64,000 nt of DNA, from contig JARFXQ010000002.1 in NCBI GenBank assembly GCA_029194725.1, positions 248,001-312,000 of the forward strand, read 5' to 3'. Under the pieces are notes generated by a model. The model was not told the origin of the DNA, made no database searches, and saw only the letters and a program-made list of their open reading frames with translations. Source of the stretch: Nitrospira sp. (GTDB taxonomy: Bacteria; Nitrospirota; Nitrospiria; Nitrospirales; Nitrospiraceae). This document shows positions 1 through 8,318 of this stretch, in pieces. The stretch's first letter is position 1. Every line of letters begins with the position of its first letter. The translations under genes were made by a program, and so were the position numbers.

Positions 1-63
1 CCGCATTTACTTTCTCGCACAATCCCTTCATAATGACCTAGTGAGTTATACGATTCACCCCGA

Positions 64-85
64 GTATACCTGAAACGTATACCTG
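64..85. promoter_or_regulatory. Direct repeat upstream of the LuxR-type gene
   Basis: The 9-mer GTATACCTG occurs twice, at 64-72 and 77-85, 13 bp apart, just before the ribosome binding site of the LuxR-type gene. A spacing near one helical turn would suit a protein binding two adjacent sites, perhaps the downstream protein itself. That is inference. No convincing sigma-70 promoter was identified next to it. Confidence 0.3.
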
Positions 86-105
86 TTAAAGGAGAACTGA
101 ACATC

Positions 106-384
106 ATGGCCAAAGCAATTGGGAAGCCACGACCTCGGAAATCTTTAGCCGATCTTGAACCTCCTCCGCGCACAAAACGGCCTGAGTCGCTTACTTCACG
201 CGAGCAGGAAATTTTGGAGTTGATCTGGGCTGGATTTAAGAACAAGGAAATCGGTCACCGGTTGAAGATCAGCGTCAAAACCGTAGAAGCACACCGCGCC
301 AATATGATGAAAAAAATGCGAGTGTCGAATACGGCTCAACTGCTGAAAACGGCCATCCAGGGTGGCACGCTGAAGGTCAGGTAA
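106..384 (+). CDS. LuxR/GerE-type helix-turn-helix protein without a receiver
   Basis: A 92-residue protein that is essentially only a C-terminal LuxR/NarL DNA-binding domain. Residues about 28-88 contain the family signature, beginning LTSREQEILELIW and continuing through NKEIGHRLKISVKTVEAHR, the recognition helix. There is no N-terminal receiver or sensor, unlike typical NarL proteins of about 215 residues. A strong Shine-Dalgarno (AAAGGAG) lies 11 bp before the ATG. It is probably a stand-alone transcription factor. The gene converges on rlmB and the two coding regions overlap by 8 bp, so no terminator separates them. Confidence 0.85.
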   Translation: MAKAIGKPRPRKSLADLEPPPRTKRPESLTSREQEILELIWAGFKNKEIGHRLKISVKTVEAHRANMMKKMRVSNTAQLLKTAIQGGTLKVR

Positions 385-1153
385 CGTCATCCCAGGTCGG
401 ACGGCGCTGACGAACCGCCTCAAACAGGACTATTGCGGCAGCAGCCGACACATTCAGCGATTGGATCTGGCCCCGCAGAGGAATCCGGACGCGATCATCG
501 CAATGTTGCAGGACGCCGGGCCTGATTCCCGTTCCTTCCCCCCCCAGAACCAGCCCGACCGCTTCTCGTAGGTCGATGTCCGTATATACTTTATTCGCTG
601 ACGGCGTCACCGCGTAGAGCCACACTCCGGCCGCTTTCAACGACTCGATCGATCTGCTCAGGTTTGTCACGCGCGCAACGGGAATATGGTCGATGGCGCC
701 GGCCGAGGCTTTGGCGACCACGGACGTAAGTCCGGCGGCCCGTCGTTCGGGGACGAATACTCCGTGGGCACCAGCCCCCTCCGCCGTGCGCAGCACGGCG
801 CCGAGATTGTGTGGATCTTCGACTCCGTCCAAGACTACCAAGAGTGGCGCTTCTTGCCTTTCAGCAGCTCGAGCGAGGATCGACTCCTCCGTCTGATAGG
901 CCTTTGCTGCGATAAAGGCCACAACCCCTTGGTGCTTGCCGCCGGGAACCAGCCGGTCCAAGGAGGTCAGAGGCTGAACATGAATCGGAACACCTCGTGA
1001 TCGAGCCAGCTGCACCAGATCGATGAACTGTTTGTCGGTTCGAATAACCAGCACTCGTTGTAAGGGTCTGTTTCCGGCTTTCAGCGCTTCCCGTACGGCA
1101 TGGAGGCCGTAGAGAACCTCCTGAGCATCAGCGCTTCCAGCGGGTCGTGCCAT
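377..1153 (-). CDS. rlmB: 23S rRNA (guanosine-2'-O)-methyltransferase, TrmH/SpoU family
   Basis: A SpoU-family methyltransferase of 258 residues, the usual RlmB length. An N-terminal substrate-binding domain begins with VLYGLHAVREAL. The C-terminal knotted SPOUT domain carries the family motifs: a GAVLRTAEGAGAHGV stretch, VLGGEGTGIRPGVL, and the final IPLRGQIQSLNVSAAAAIVL that binds S-adenosylmethionine. The expected reaction is 2'-O-methylation of a guanosine in the 23S rRNA peptidyl-transferase region. Its start lies 26 bp inside cysS, so the pair is probably cotranscribed and translationally coupled. It could modify a different RNA site within the same family, but the domain order fits RlmB. 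Confidence 0.9.
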   Translation of the reverse strand: MARPAGSADAQEVLYGLHAVREALKAGNRPLQRVLVIRTDKQFIDLVQLARSRGVPIHVQPLTSLDRLVPGGKHQGVVAFIAAKAYQTEESILARAAERQEAPLLVVLDGVEDPHNLGAVLRTAEGAGAHGVFVPERRAAGLTSVVAKASAGAIDHIPVARVTNLSRSIESLKAAGVWLYAVTPSANKVYTDIDLREAVGLVLGGEGTGIRPGVLQHCDDRVRIPLRGQIQSLNVSAAAAIVLFEAVRQRRPTWDDVT

Positions 1154-2609
1154 CTGGCTTGTCCTCTAGCGCGATGCCCAAAGACTTTAGTTCAGCACGA
1201 ATGTTGTCAGCTCTTTTGAAGTCTCTTTTCTTCTTTGCCTCGATGCGTTCAGCCACTTTTCCGTCGATGTCCGCCTCCGTCATTTGTTTTGCTGCTATTA
1301 CGGTTGGTGGAAAGGTTTCAAGATCCGAATGAGCGGGCTTTGATACAATGCGAACGTTGAAATCCCACCGATCTAGTTGAAACAATCCCAACACGGCGCC
1401 GAGGGAACCAAATGCCCGGCGCGCGGTCTGTCTGTCTTCTGTAGAAAGACCGACTCCCAAGAATTTGTTCATATTGCTCCGCAAACCCTGCAAGGCGGCA
1501 ATTGCAGCGGGAGTATTGAGATCGTTATCCATTGCCTGGACGAACGATGCCCTGGCCCGCTCGATCACAGCCGTGAGAGGGTCGCCATCGCCTCCTCCCG
1601 TTTTGCCCGGCTCGTTCAACCGGTTGAAAAGATCATAAAATCCGTTCAAGGCATTCTTGGCTTCCTTGATTGCCTGGTCTGAAAAATCAAGCGGCCCATG
1701 GTAATGTGTTGAAAGGAGAAAGTATCGAAGGATTTCACCTGTAACCTCTTCCGACCATTCCGACTTCTCAAAGATCTCCCGGATTGTGAAAAAGTTTCCG
1801 AGCGACTTGGACATCTTCTCTTTGTTGATCTGGACGAACCCGTTGTGGACCCAATAGCGCGCAAATTCTTTTCCTGTCGCCCCGCATGATTGGGCAATCT
1901 CGTTTTCATGATGCGGGAAGATCAGATCCATCCCGCCGCCATGGATGTCGAATGTTTCACCGAGGTGCCGGATCGACATGGCTGAACACTCGATATGCCA
2001 GCCCGGCCGCCCTGGTCCCCAAGGGCTTTCCCACGCTGGCTCACCCGGCTTACTGCTCTTCCACAAAGCAAAGTCCATCGGGTGACGCTTTCGTTCATCC
2101 ACATCCACACGAGCACCGGCTTGCAAGTCATCGAGTCGCCGTTTTGACAGTCTCCCATATTCCGGATATTTCGAGACCTCAAAATACACGTCTCCATCCA
2201 CCGCGTACGCGAACCCCTTCGTGACCAATCGTTCTGTCAACTGGATGATGTCCGCGATATGCTCCGTGGCCCTGGGTTCTTCTGTCACAGCTCGGATGCC
2301 CAGCTTACCCATGTCCTCGCGGTATGCCTGGATGTACTTGGCCGTCACGGAATCACAAGAAACACCCTGTTCATTCGCCCGTTTGATGATCTTGTCGTCC
2401 ACATCAGTGAAGTTCTTGACGAAGGTTACAGCATAGCCGCTATATTCCAAGTACCGCCGGAGCACGTCGAATACCAACGCACTACGGGCATGACCGATGT
2501 GGCAATAGTCATAGACCGTCACACCGCAAACGTACATGCGTACCTTCTGCGGTTCAATCGGCTCGAACGCCTCTTGTCGCCCCGTCAGCGTATTGAACAG
2601 TTTAAGCAT
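1128..2609 (-). CDS. cysS: Cysteinyl-tRNA synthetase
   Basis: A class I aminoacyl-tRNA synthetase that charges tRNA-Cys. The start is taken at the internal ATG reading [12 protein letters not shown], giving 493 residues. The open frame extends 45 codons further upstream, but that extension runs over the end of the DedA gene and has no family similarity. The HIGH motif is visible as CHIGHAR and the KMSKS motif as [10 protein letters not shown]. Zinc-ligand candidates are the Cys of YVCGVTVYD, the Cys of WHIECSAMS, and HHENE. The C-terminal tail matches the tRNA-binding end of the family. It sits between dedA and rlmB in one minus-strand transcription unit. Confidence 0.95.
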   Translation of the reverse strand: MLKLFNTLTGRQEAFEPIEPQKVRMYVCGVTVYDYCHIGHARSALVFDVLRRYLEYSGYAVTFVKNFTDVDDKIIKRANEQGVSCDSVTAKYIQAYREDMGKLGIRAVTEEPRATEHIADIIQLTERLVTKGFAYAVDGDVYFEVSKYPEYGRLSKRRLDDLQAGARVDVDERKRHPMDFALWKSSKPGEPAWESPWGPGRPGWHIECSAMSIRHLGETFDIHGGGMDLIFPHHENEIAQSCGATGKEFARYWVHNGFVQINKEKMSKSLGNFFTIREIFEKSEWSEEVTGEILRYFLLSTHYHGPLDFSDQAIKEAKNALNGFYDLFNRLNEPGKTGGGDGDPLTAVIERARASFVQAMDNDLNTPAAIAALQGLRSNMNKFLGVGLSTEDRQTARRAFGSLGAVLGLFQLDRWDFNVRIVSKPAHSDLETFPPTVIAAKQMTEADIDGKVAERIEAKKKRDFKRADNIRAELKSLGIALEDKPDGTTRWKR

Positions 2610-2613
2610 GTGT

Positions 2614-3255
2614 TTAAGCTTCCGGACTCGTTCGTCGCCTTGGCCAGTGAGACCAGAGGAAGTACCCAACGGCTGCAGCCAGGGCAAGTCCGATGACGAT
2701 GTCAAATTGATGAAAGTAATCCCGAAGATGTTCCCACTGTTCACCCATACGAAGACCGATATAGGCCAACAGATAGCACCAAGGCAGCGCCCCTACAAAT
2801 GTGAAGACGACAAACCGTGGAAAATTCATCTTCGCAATGCCGGCCGGAAGCGATATGAATGTCCGCACCACCGGGAGCATTCTGCCGAAAAAGACGGCCG
2901 CCTCTCCATATTTGGCGAACCAGCGATCGGCCATATCTAGATCGTGTTGCGAGACCAGGAAATACGGTCCATAGCGCTCCGCAAATGGTCGCCCGCCCCA
3001 GACGCCTGCATAGTAGGCCACAATCGAACCGAGCACATTGCCGACCGCGCCGGCCAGCGTGACCCCGAGCATGGTAAACTGTCCGCTCATGACCAGATAT
3101 CCTGAAAAGGGCATGATAATTTCACTGGGAAGTGGAATGCAGGCACTTTCGACGGCCATCGTGAAGAGGATGCCCCCATAGCCAAATCGTGAAATACACC
3201 CGATTATGAATCGGCTCAACTCACTGATGATGGCTTCGATCAGCCCTCCCATCAC
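2614..3255 (-). CDS. DedA/SNARE-associated family inner-membrane protein
   Basis: A 213-residue polytopic membrane protein. The DedA signature is clear: ESACIPLPSEIIMPFSGYL near residues 36-54, and later GRMLPVVRTFISLPAGIAKM, which contains the conserved G/FRxxPxxRT and PAG elements. Hydrophobic segments at about 20-45, 55-85, 140-165 and 175-200 are consistent with the family. DedA proteins act in the inner membrane as lipid scramblases or transporters and help maintain the proton gradient. The start overlaps the surE stop by 4 bp (ATGA), indicating translational coupling. A TVP38 relative from the same superfamily lies at 54737-55471. Confidence 0.9.
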   Translation of the reverse strand: MMGGLIEAIISELSRFIIGCISRFGYGGILFTMAVESACIPLPSEIIMPFSGYLVMSGQFTMLGVTLAGAVGNVLGSIVAYYAGVWGGRPFAERYGPYFLVSQHDLDMADRWFAKYGEAAVFFGRMLPVVRTFISLPAGIAKMNFPRFVVFTFVGALPWCYLLAYIGLRMGEQWEHLRDYFHQFDIVIGLALAAAVGYFLWSHWPRRRTSPEA

Positions 3256-4064
3256 GCCCCTAACTGCCCTCTATGGCCGATCACTGCCCGAGTTCTTGAG
3301 GTCTTCTTGACACCCCTGGCAATGATCGGCGCCCACGCTCGGAATTGATCCAGCACGCCATGGTGCGTCGTATCCAGACGGATCGGCGTGATGGAGACAA
3401 AGCCTTCTTCGATAGCCTCGTGATCAGCGTCTTTGCTGCGACTCCACGATATCCGCTCGCCGGCAATCCAATAATACTTGCGCCCGCGCGGATCGAGCTT
3501 CTCGATGATCGGATTATGAAACCGCCTTCGGCTGAGACAGGTGACCCGCACGCCGCTGATTCCGCGTTGCGTGCGATTTGGGACATTCACGTTCACGAGC
3601 GTCTCCTCTGGCAGACCGTGAGCAAGAACAAGCCGGACCACACGTACCGCATAGGTCGCACCAACGCCAAAGCGAAACGTATCCACTCCTTCTTGGGATA
3701 CCGCCACGGACGGGATTCCAAGGATGGTCCCTTCCATCGCCGCCGACACGGTGCCCGAATACATCACATCATCGCCGAGGTTGACGCCTTTGTTGATACC
3801 GGACACGACGATCGCGGGCGGTTTTGGCATGACTTTAAGCAGCGCAAGATTCACACAATCCACCGGGGTTCCATTCACGGCATACGTGCGTGGACTCAGT
3901 TCATGGAGACGCAATGGCTTGTGCAATGTCACGGCGTGAGCGACTGCCGTGCGCTCTCGATCCGGGGCGACAACCCAGACTTCACCGATCGCAGCAAGCG
4001 CCTTCGCCAACGCGGTGATCCCCGGTGAATAGATACCGTCGTCGTTGGTCACGAGGAGGCGCAT
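3252..4064 (-). CDS. surE: 5'/3'-nucleotidase SurE
   Basis: A 270-residue SurE-family metal-dependent phosphatase that hydrolyses nucleoside monophosphates and short polyphosphates. The start [15 protein letters not shown] supplies the paired aspartates that bind the divalent metal. [12 protein letters not shown] and [27 protein letters not shown] follow, matching the conserved metal and active-site loops. The C-terminal region has [12 protein letters not shown], also typical. No good Shine-Dalgarno precedes the ATG, because the region just upstream is the terminator of the tRNA-Pro unit. In many bacteria surE neighbours stress-survival genes; here it couples to a DedA gene. Confidence 0.95.
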   Translation of the reverse strand: MRLLVTNDDGIYSPGITALAKALAAIGEVWVVAPDRERTAVAHAVTLHKPLRLHELSPRTYAVNGTPVDCVNLALLKVMPKPPAIVVSGINKGVNLGDDVMYSGTVSAAMEGTILGIPSVAVSQEGVDTFRFGVGATYAVRVVRLVLAHGLPEETLVNVNVPNRTQRGISGVRVTCLSRRRFHNPIIEKLDPRGRKYYWIAGERISWSRSKDADHEAIEEGFVSITPIRLDTTHHGVLDQFRAWAPIIARGVKKTSRTRAVIGHRGQLGA

Positions 4065-4075
4065 GGTCGGCTTTT

Positions 4076-4101
4076 AAAAAAAATAGCTGCGCGAGGCAGC
4101 T
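4076..4101 (-). terminator. Intrinsic terminator after tRNA-Pro
   Basis: On the minus strand a perfect 6-bp stem, AGCTGC paired with GCAGCT around a 5-nt loop, is followed within two bases by eight uridines. This is a classic Rho-independent terminator. It lies 66 bp downstream of the tRNA-Pro gene and just before surE, so it ends the ihfA-merR-tRNA unit. Confidence 0.8.
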
Positions 4102-4166
4102 CCCTGGATCAAGACTTAGCCGGTCGATACAGCCGCTCAGTCCTCAACCCTCATCACTCTAAAAAT

Positions 4167-4243
4167 TGGTCGGGGCGGCGGGATTTGAACCCACGACCAC
4201 TCGCACCCCAAGCGAGTGCGCTACCGGGCTGCGCTACGCCCCG
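4167..4243 (-). tRNA. tRNA-Pro (anticodon GGG)
   Basis: The minus strand folds as a complete cloverleaf with acceptor stem CGGGGCG/CGCCCCG. The anticodon stem CTCGC/GCGAG encloses loop TTGGGGT, giving anticodon GGG. The T-arm contains GGTTCAAATCC. The CCA end is encoded in the genome (4167-4169). The gene lies 75 bp downstream of the MerR gene. The ihfA, merR, tRNA-Pro order is one I recall from proteobacteria, so the arrangement appears conserved. Confidence 0.95.
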
Positions 4244-4317
4244 ACACGTTCTTAACTCAGCAAGTACCCATCCTGGCAGATGAGTCGGAGACTGTCTTCG
4301 GTGAAACTGTCCTTCTC

Positions 4318-4668
4318 TCACAATGAATGAGCGTCGATAATCTTGAGAATAACCTGGAGATCTCCCCTCAACTTTTTGGCGACTTCCTTGGGGCGCAGCC
4401 GACGTGAAGCAACCTGTCCACGACGTGCCCAATATCGCTTGACACCCTCAAGGGTATGCCCCTCCTCATAGAGCATACGCTTGATTTCCAGCACGGTTTC
4501 GACATCCCGCTGAACATAGAGGCGTTGGTTCCCTCGACTCTTCTTGGGGTTCAAAAAAGTGAATTGAGATTCCCAGAAACGAAGGACATACGCGGGGAGC
4601 TTTGTCAATCGACTCACTTCGCCGATTTTATAGAAAACCTTGCTCCCCAGCCTGGGTTCAGTTCCCAT
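4318..4668 (-). CDS. MerR family transcriptional regulator
   Basis: A 116-residue regulator with an N-terminal MerR helix-turn-helix (FYKIGEVSRLTKLPAYVLRF) followed by the wing residues NPKKSRGNQRLYVQRDVE. A short coiled coil follows and there is no C-terminal effector domain. The ATG at 4668 is preferred because GAGG sits 7 bp upstream; a GTG four codons earlier is also open. Members next to ihfA are usually short and of unknown ligand. It probably shares a transcript with the IHF-like gene upstream and tRNA-Pro downstream. Confidence 0.85.
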   Translation of the reverse strand: MGTEPRLGSKVFYKIGEVSRLTKLPAYVLRFWESQFTFLNPKKSRGNQRLYVQRDVETVLEIKRMLYEEGHTLEGVKRYWARRGQVASRRLRPKEVAKKLRGDLQVILKIIDAHSL

Positions 4669-4750
4669 GACCGGCCTCACGTTGTGCCTTGCCGTTGGTC
4701 GACGGAGCCGAGCTGGTTGTTGACCTGTCTACTTTGTTTACGCAGGAAGA

Positions 4751-4906
4751 TCAAAAAGACCACCCGCAAGGCCGCAGCGAGCGAGAAGCCGAGTCGTGGA
4801 TTGCCATCACCCGCCCGTCCATCGCCTTTGTGAACAGGCCTTTGCCCAGGCTGTACGGTGAGGCTTTGAACGATACAAGAAGGAAGCGGGCGGTTTTTTT
4901 CAGCAT
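4751..4906 (-). CDS. Small open reading frame between ihfA and merR
   Basis: A 51-codon frame starts with ATG 5 bp after the ihfA stop and begins MLKKTARFLLVSF. No known family is recognised and no well-placed Shine-Dalgarno precedes it. A second frame through the same DNA stays open from the ihfA stop to the merR start and encodes a hydrophobic stretch (LAAALRVVFLIFL), but it has no usual start codon. The coding status of this 230-bp gap is therefore unclear. It may hold a small membrane peptide with one frameshift. Confidence 0.25.
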   Translation of the reverse strand: MLKKTARFLLVSFKASPYSLGKGLFTKAMDGRVMAIHDSASRSLRPCGWSF

Positions 4907-4910
4907 CCTG

Positions 4911-5186
4911 CTATGAATTGACGTACTTCTTGAATACCTGGCTCGGACGAAACGTCACCACTCGACGGGGGGTAATGCCGATTTCTTCTCCAGTTCGAGG
5001 ATTTCGTCCTTTACGGGCTCCTTTGCTGCGAACAACAAAATTTCCAAACCCTGCGATTTTGACCGATTCACCCTTCTGCAAGACGGACTTTAGCAAATTC
5101 AGCACAAACTCAACGATATCAGCTGCTTCATTTTTTGAGATGCCGACCTGCTTGAAAATTTCGTCACCAATATCCGCCTTTCTCAT
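4911..5186 (-). CDS. ihfA: Integration host factor / HU family DNA-binding protein (alpha-like)
   Basis: A 91-residue member of the HU/IHF family. The N-terminal helices begin MRKADIGDEIF, and VKIAGFGNFVVR marks the start of the beta-arm region. The DNA-contacting arm contains GRNPRTGEEI, and the C-terminal VTFRPSQVFKKYV is typical. Such dimers bend DNA and act in nucleoid structure and regulation. Its place upstream of merR and tRNA-Pro favours the IHF alpha assignment over HU, but alpha and beta subunits cannot be separated with certainty by eye. A GGGGGG-containing Shine-Dalgarno precedes the ATG, and a good sigma-70 promoter lies about 85-110 bp upstream. Confidence 0.85.
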   Translation of the reverse strand: MRKADIGDEIFKQVGISKNEAADIVEFVLNLLKSVLQKGESVKIAGFGNFVVRSKGARKGRNPRTGEEIGITPRRVVTFRPSQVFKKYVNS

Positions 5187-5265
5187 GCCACCCCCCTACA
5201 TAACTACTGCAACTCGCCGCGTTGTTGTCTAACTGGCTCCCCGCGCAATGCGATGAGTTTTGCTT

Positions 5266-5294
5266 AAGTTACGTGAGGTTATGAGACCTGTCAA
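5266..5294 (-). promoter_or_regulatory. Sigma-70 type promoter for ihfA
   Basis: On the minus strand TTGACA (5294-5289) is separated by exactly 17 bp from TAACTT (5271-5266). The -35 is a perfect consensus and the -10 matches 4 of 6 bases. It lies in the 140-bp gap between citramalate synthase and ihfA and points at ihfA. Confidence 0.65.
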
Positions 5295-5326
5295 GAATAA
5301 ATTTGGAGAATGTTCACGATAATACT

Positions 5327-6976
5327 CTAGCTCTTGGCGAGAAGCTTGTACTCGATGCTGTCTACAAGTGCCTGCCAGGTCGCTTCGATGATGTTTTCTG
5401 AGACCCCCACTGTCGCCCACTTATCCTTGTGGTCTCCGGATTCGATCAAAACACGTACTTTTGATTCGGTCCCTCGATTGGCCGCCAGCACACGCACCTT
5501 ATAGTCAAGCAGCTTTACTTCTCGAAGCTGGGGGTAGAATTTTTCCAATGACTTACGCAACGCATGGTCAAGCGCATTGACCGGCCCGGTCCCGACAGCC
5601 GCCGTATGTTCGATGGCATCGCCCACCTTGACCATTACCGTGGCCTCAGAAAGAGGAGCTCCGTTTTCCTGCTTTTTTTCAACGATGACTCGGAATCCGA
5701 GCAATTGAAACGAAGGCTTGTGGCTCCCCATCGCCTTCCGCATCAGCAATTCGAACGATCCTTCTGCGCCTTCGAATTGATAGCCCTGGTTCTCATGGTT
5801 TTTCAGCGTATGGATCAACTCGTCGACCTTGGAGTGGTTCTTTGGAAGCTTGATGCCGTAGGCTTCGATCTTATCGAGCAGGCCGCTTCGGCCTCCGTAG
5901 TCGGAGATCAGCATTCGCTGTCGATTCCCGACTTTGGTCGGATCGACATGCTCGTAGGTAGCAGAATTCTTCAGCACCGCATGAATATGAACTCCGCCTT
6001 TGTGGGCAAACGCGGCATCGCCGACGTAGGGCTGATGTTTGTTCGGTATCAGATTCGCAATCTCTGTGACGAAGCCCGAAACATCTTTCAGATGGCTCAA
6101 GCGATCGGCCAAGGCGGGTCGCTTCATCTTCAACTCTAAATTGGGAATGATCGAACAAAGATTCGCGTTTCCACATCGCTCGCCAATCCCGTTGATCGTC
6201 CCCTGCACCTGAACGATGCCGGTCTCGATCGCCACCAGAGAATTGGCCACTGCCATTTCGCAGTCGTTATGAGCATGAATGCCGAGCAGAACCGGGCATT
6301 CGCGTTGAACCACGCGACAGATCTCGCGGATTTCCCACGGCATCGTTCCACCGTTGGTGTCACATAGGATCACTCGCTGAGCTCCGGCTTCTACCGCTTT
6401 TCTGATAGTGGTGAGAGCATACTCGGGATTAGTCTTGTATCCGTCGAAGAAATGTTCCGCATCGTAAAACACCCGACGTCCTTTACCACAGAGATATGCG
6501 ATAGAGTCCGCGATCAATTCCAAATTCTTCGCGAGCGAGATCCCGAGGGCATCCGTCACATGGAAGGACCAGGTTTTCCCGAATAGAGTGATCGTCTTCG
6601 TTTCGGCGCCGAGCAATGCCTGAAGATTGGGGTCCTTGCGGGCACTGTTGCCGGCTTTTCTCGTAGAACCGAATGCGATGACCTCGGCATGTTTCAGCGG
6701 GATCATCTTAATCATCCGGAAGAACTCAATGTCTTTCGGATTCGCTCCTGGCCAACCTCCTTCAATAAAATGAACCCCAAGGCTATCCAGCTTTTGCGCA
6801 ATGAGCACTTTGTCTTCGGCTGAAAAACTGACATCCTCCGCCTGAGCACCGTCGCGCAGCGTGGTGTCATAGACTTCCAATGTCACGGTTTGCTCCGAAG
6901 ACGACTTTGGCGCAAGGACCGACTGTTGCTTACGAGCAGCGCGGGAAGAGCCGGATGGTGAGGCATTGCGAGCCAT
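5327..6976 (-). CDS. cimA: (R)-citramalate synthase, LeuA-like family
   Basis: An HMGL-like pyruvate/acetyl-CoA condensing enzyme with a C-terminal LeuA regulatory domain. Catalytic-domain motifs are EVYDTTLRDGAQAEDVSF near the start, GIHAHNDCEMAVANSLVAIE in the middle, and GTINGIGERCGNANLCSI. The last ~130 residues form the allosteric dimer domain. The expected reaction joins pyruvate and acetyl-CoA to citramalate, the threonine-independent route to 2-oxobutyrate and isoleucine. The ATG at 6976 gives 549 residues; an upstream TTG at 7033 would add 19, and neither has a strong Shine-Dalgarno. Isopropylmalate and homocitrate synthases are relatives, but this longer form is typical of CimA. Confidence 0.85.
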   Translation of the reverse strand: MARNASPSGSSRAARKQQSVLAPKSSSEQTVTLEVYDTTLRDGAQAEDVSFSAEDKVLIAQKLDSLGVHFIEGGWPGANPKDIEFFRMIKMIPLKHAEVIAFGSTRKAGNSARKDPNLQALLGAETKTITLFGKTWSFHVTDALGISLAKNLELIADSIAYLCGKGRRVFYDAEHFFDGYKTNPEYALTTIRKAVEAGAQRVILCDTNGGTMPWEIREICRVVQRECPVLLGIHAHNDCEMAVANSLVAIETGIVQVQGTINGIGERCGNANLCSIIPNLELKMKRPALADRLSHLKDVSGFVTEIANLIPNKHQPYVGDAAFAHKGGVHIHAVLKNSATYEHVDPTKVGNRQRMLISDYGGRSGLLDKIEAYGIKLPKNHSKVDELIHTLKNHENQGYQFEGAEGSFELLMRKAMGSHKPSFQLLGFRVIVEKKQENGAPLSEATVMVKVGDAIEHTAAVGTGPVNALDHALRKSLEKFYPQLREVKLLDYKVRVLAANRGTESKVRVLIESGDHKDKWATVGVSENIIEATWQALVDSIEYKLLAKS

Positions 6977-7167
6977 GGGAAGAAAGGGTATCAGGAGCGG
7001 GACTCTCCTGTCGAGACGTCGAGATCCCGGCAATTTGCGACAGCCTGAGTAACCAACGATCAGCCGGGATTCTTCGAGACGCTCGTGGAGGAATCACAGT
7101 CGGTCTTTATAGTCCTTTGGAGAGCGCGACTCCCCCCATGATCGTCACTCACCTGCAGAATCCGGGA

Positions 7168-7350
7168 TCATTCGGGGTGCGTATGCTCATGGGCCCCATG
7201 ATCGCCCGAATGTCCATGCTCGTGATCGCCGGACTTTGCATGGGAATGAACGTGCGCATGTTGGTGGATATGCTTGTGAGTATGCCTCTCCGCCATTCCA
7301 TGCTTGTGCAGATGACTATGTTCATGTTTGTGCTGATGAGAACCTTTCAT
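7168..7350 (-). CDS. Small histidine-rich, probably metal-binding peptide
   Basis: A 60-residue peptide with 22 histidines, mostly as alternating HxH repeats (for example HQHKHEHSHLHKH near the start). There is no signal peptide, membrane segment or cysteine, so it should be cytoplasmic. Such compositions bind nickel, zinc or copper and resemble Hpn-like storage peptides, although no homology is claimed. The very strong Shine-Dalgarno AGGAGGAGGGAGG directly before ATG makes it a real gene. It follows a tiny 18-codon frame whose stop falls in this Shine-Dalgarno, and it lies next to a Met/His-rich Spy-like protein. Confidence 0.75.
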   Translation of the reverse strand: MKGSHQHKHEHSHLHKHGMAERHTHKHIHQHAHVHSHAKSGDHEHGHSGDHGAHEHTHPE

Positions 7351-7362
7351 ACCTCCCTCCTC

Positions 7363-7419
7363 CTACGTAATGGGTTGGGTGAATTCACAACAAACGTCAC
7401 ATTTGAATTCCCGATGCAT
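7363..7419 (-). CDS. 18-residue leader-like peptide with a CxxCC motif
   Basis: A 19-codon frame (with stop) encodes an 18-residue peptide beginning MHREFKCDVCCEF. Its ATG is preceded by GAGGAGGAAGG, an excellent Shine-Dalgarno, and its TAG stop overlaps the Shine-Dalgarno of the histidine-rich gene. A cysteine-rich leader just before a metal-binding peptide could couple or attenuate translation in response to metal. It could instead be the truncated start of a lost zinc-ribbon protein, since the FKCDVC opening looks like one. Inference only. Confidence 0.4.
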   Translation of the reverse strand: MHREFKCDVCCEFTQPIT

Positions 7420-7611
7420 CCTTCCTCCTCAGCTTCAGTCTATCACCCCCAAGTCTCCACCACAAAATCCGCCTTCGCTTCTCCGGAAGTACTTGTACGC
7501 TATCACCGTTAACCGATGGGATTGAAAGAGACTAGACTGCGAATGTATGTCAACACATCCCCTCTCTTTTGAAATGTGCAAACAATCGGGGATGGACATT
7601 TACCTCGATTT

Positions 7612-8235
7612 TCAATGCTGGTGCTGTTCTCCTCCGCCGGATCCCCCACTCTCATGACCGCTACCACCCTGCCCCTGCCCGGTGCCTCCCATCATTCCAC
7701 CTCCCATGCCCCCACGACCCATGCCGCCCATACCACCCATCATCCCTCCCATTCCACCTCCCTGCCGCGTTTCGCTCTTCATTTGTTCGTGATGGGCACG
7801 GTCTTTCTCTCGTTGATCAGGAGTCAATAGAGCCATGGCGCTGCGCTTACTCTTGATCGCCTCGAACAGAGAGGCCCCTTCCGCTTTTTTCAATTGCTCG
7901 ACTTTTGCCTGAATCGCATTGAGGTCGGCCTGTTCATCATCCATCAGCGCATGCAGTTCGAGCTTGGCTATCTTCGTGTCGGCTTCCAACCGAGCTTCGG
8001 TTCGCCTGAAATCCAGTTGTAAGGTCTTGAGCTTGCCGATTTGTTCCGGAGTGAGCCCAATCTCCTTGGCATGCTTCAGCAGATGCTTCAAATAGCGCCC
8101 ACCATGGTCATCTTGGTCTTCCTGATCATGACCACCGTGCATCATCATCCCCTGACCTTCGGCCGCAACGCCCAGGAATGCGGCCATCGCAATAATCACT
8201 GCCGCTCCCCTCAATCCAACAATGCACCTCGTCAT
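7612..8235 (-). CDS. Periplasmic Spy/CpxP-like protein with Met/Gly/His-rich tail
   Basis: The start is set at the ATG at 8235 because GGGAGG lies 9 bp upstream. The open frame begins earlier without support. A signal peptide (VGLRGAAVIIAMAAFLGVAAEG) is followed by a helical region with IGLTPEQIGKLKTLQLDF and ALLTPDQREK, the LTxxQ motifs of Spy/CpxP or periplasmic metal-sensor proteins. The last 50 residues are almost all Gly, Met, His and Ser, a likely soft-metal-binding tail. Members act as periplasmic chaperones or metal sensors in envelope stress. Length is 207 residues. It is followed by the histidine-rich peptide gene, suggesting a metal-handling pair. Confidence 0.7.
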   Translation of the reverse strand: MTRCIVGLRGAAVIIAMAAFLGVAAEGQGMMMHGGHDQEDQDDHGGRYLKHLLKHAKEIGLTPEQIGKLKTLQLDFRRTEARLEADTKIAKLELHALMDDEQADLNAIQAKVEQLKKAEGASLFEAIKSKRSAMALLTPDQREKDRAHHEQMKSETRQGGGMGGMMGGMGGMGRGGMGGGMMGGTGQGQGGSGHESGGSGGGEQHQH

Positions 8236-8318
8236 GACCATTACCTCCCACGTTAGACAATCGGAGATCCTGCATCCCTGGTGCTTGGGGTCTGTTCCTA
8301 CGACCCGACACCCTCCGA

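Noticed and set aside
3345..4028. 227-codon plus-strand frame across surE
   Set aside because: It is an antisense shadow of the well-supported surE gene and shows no domain.
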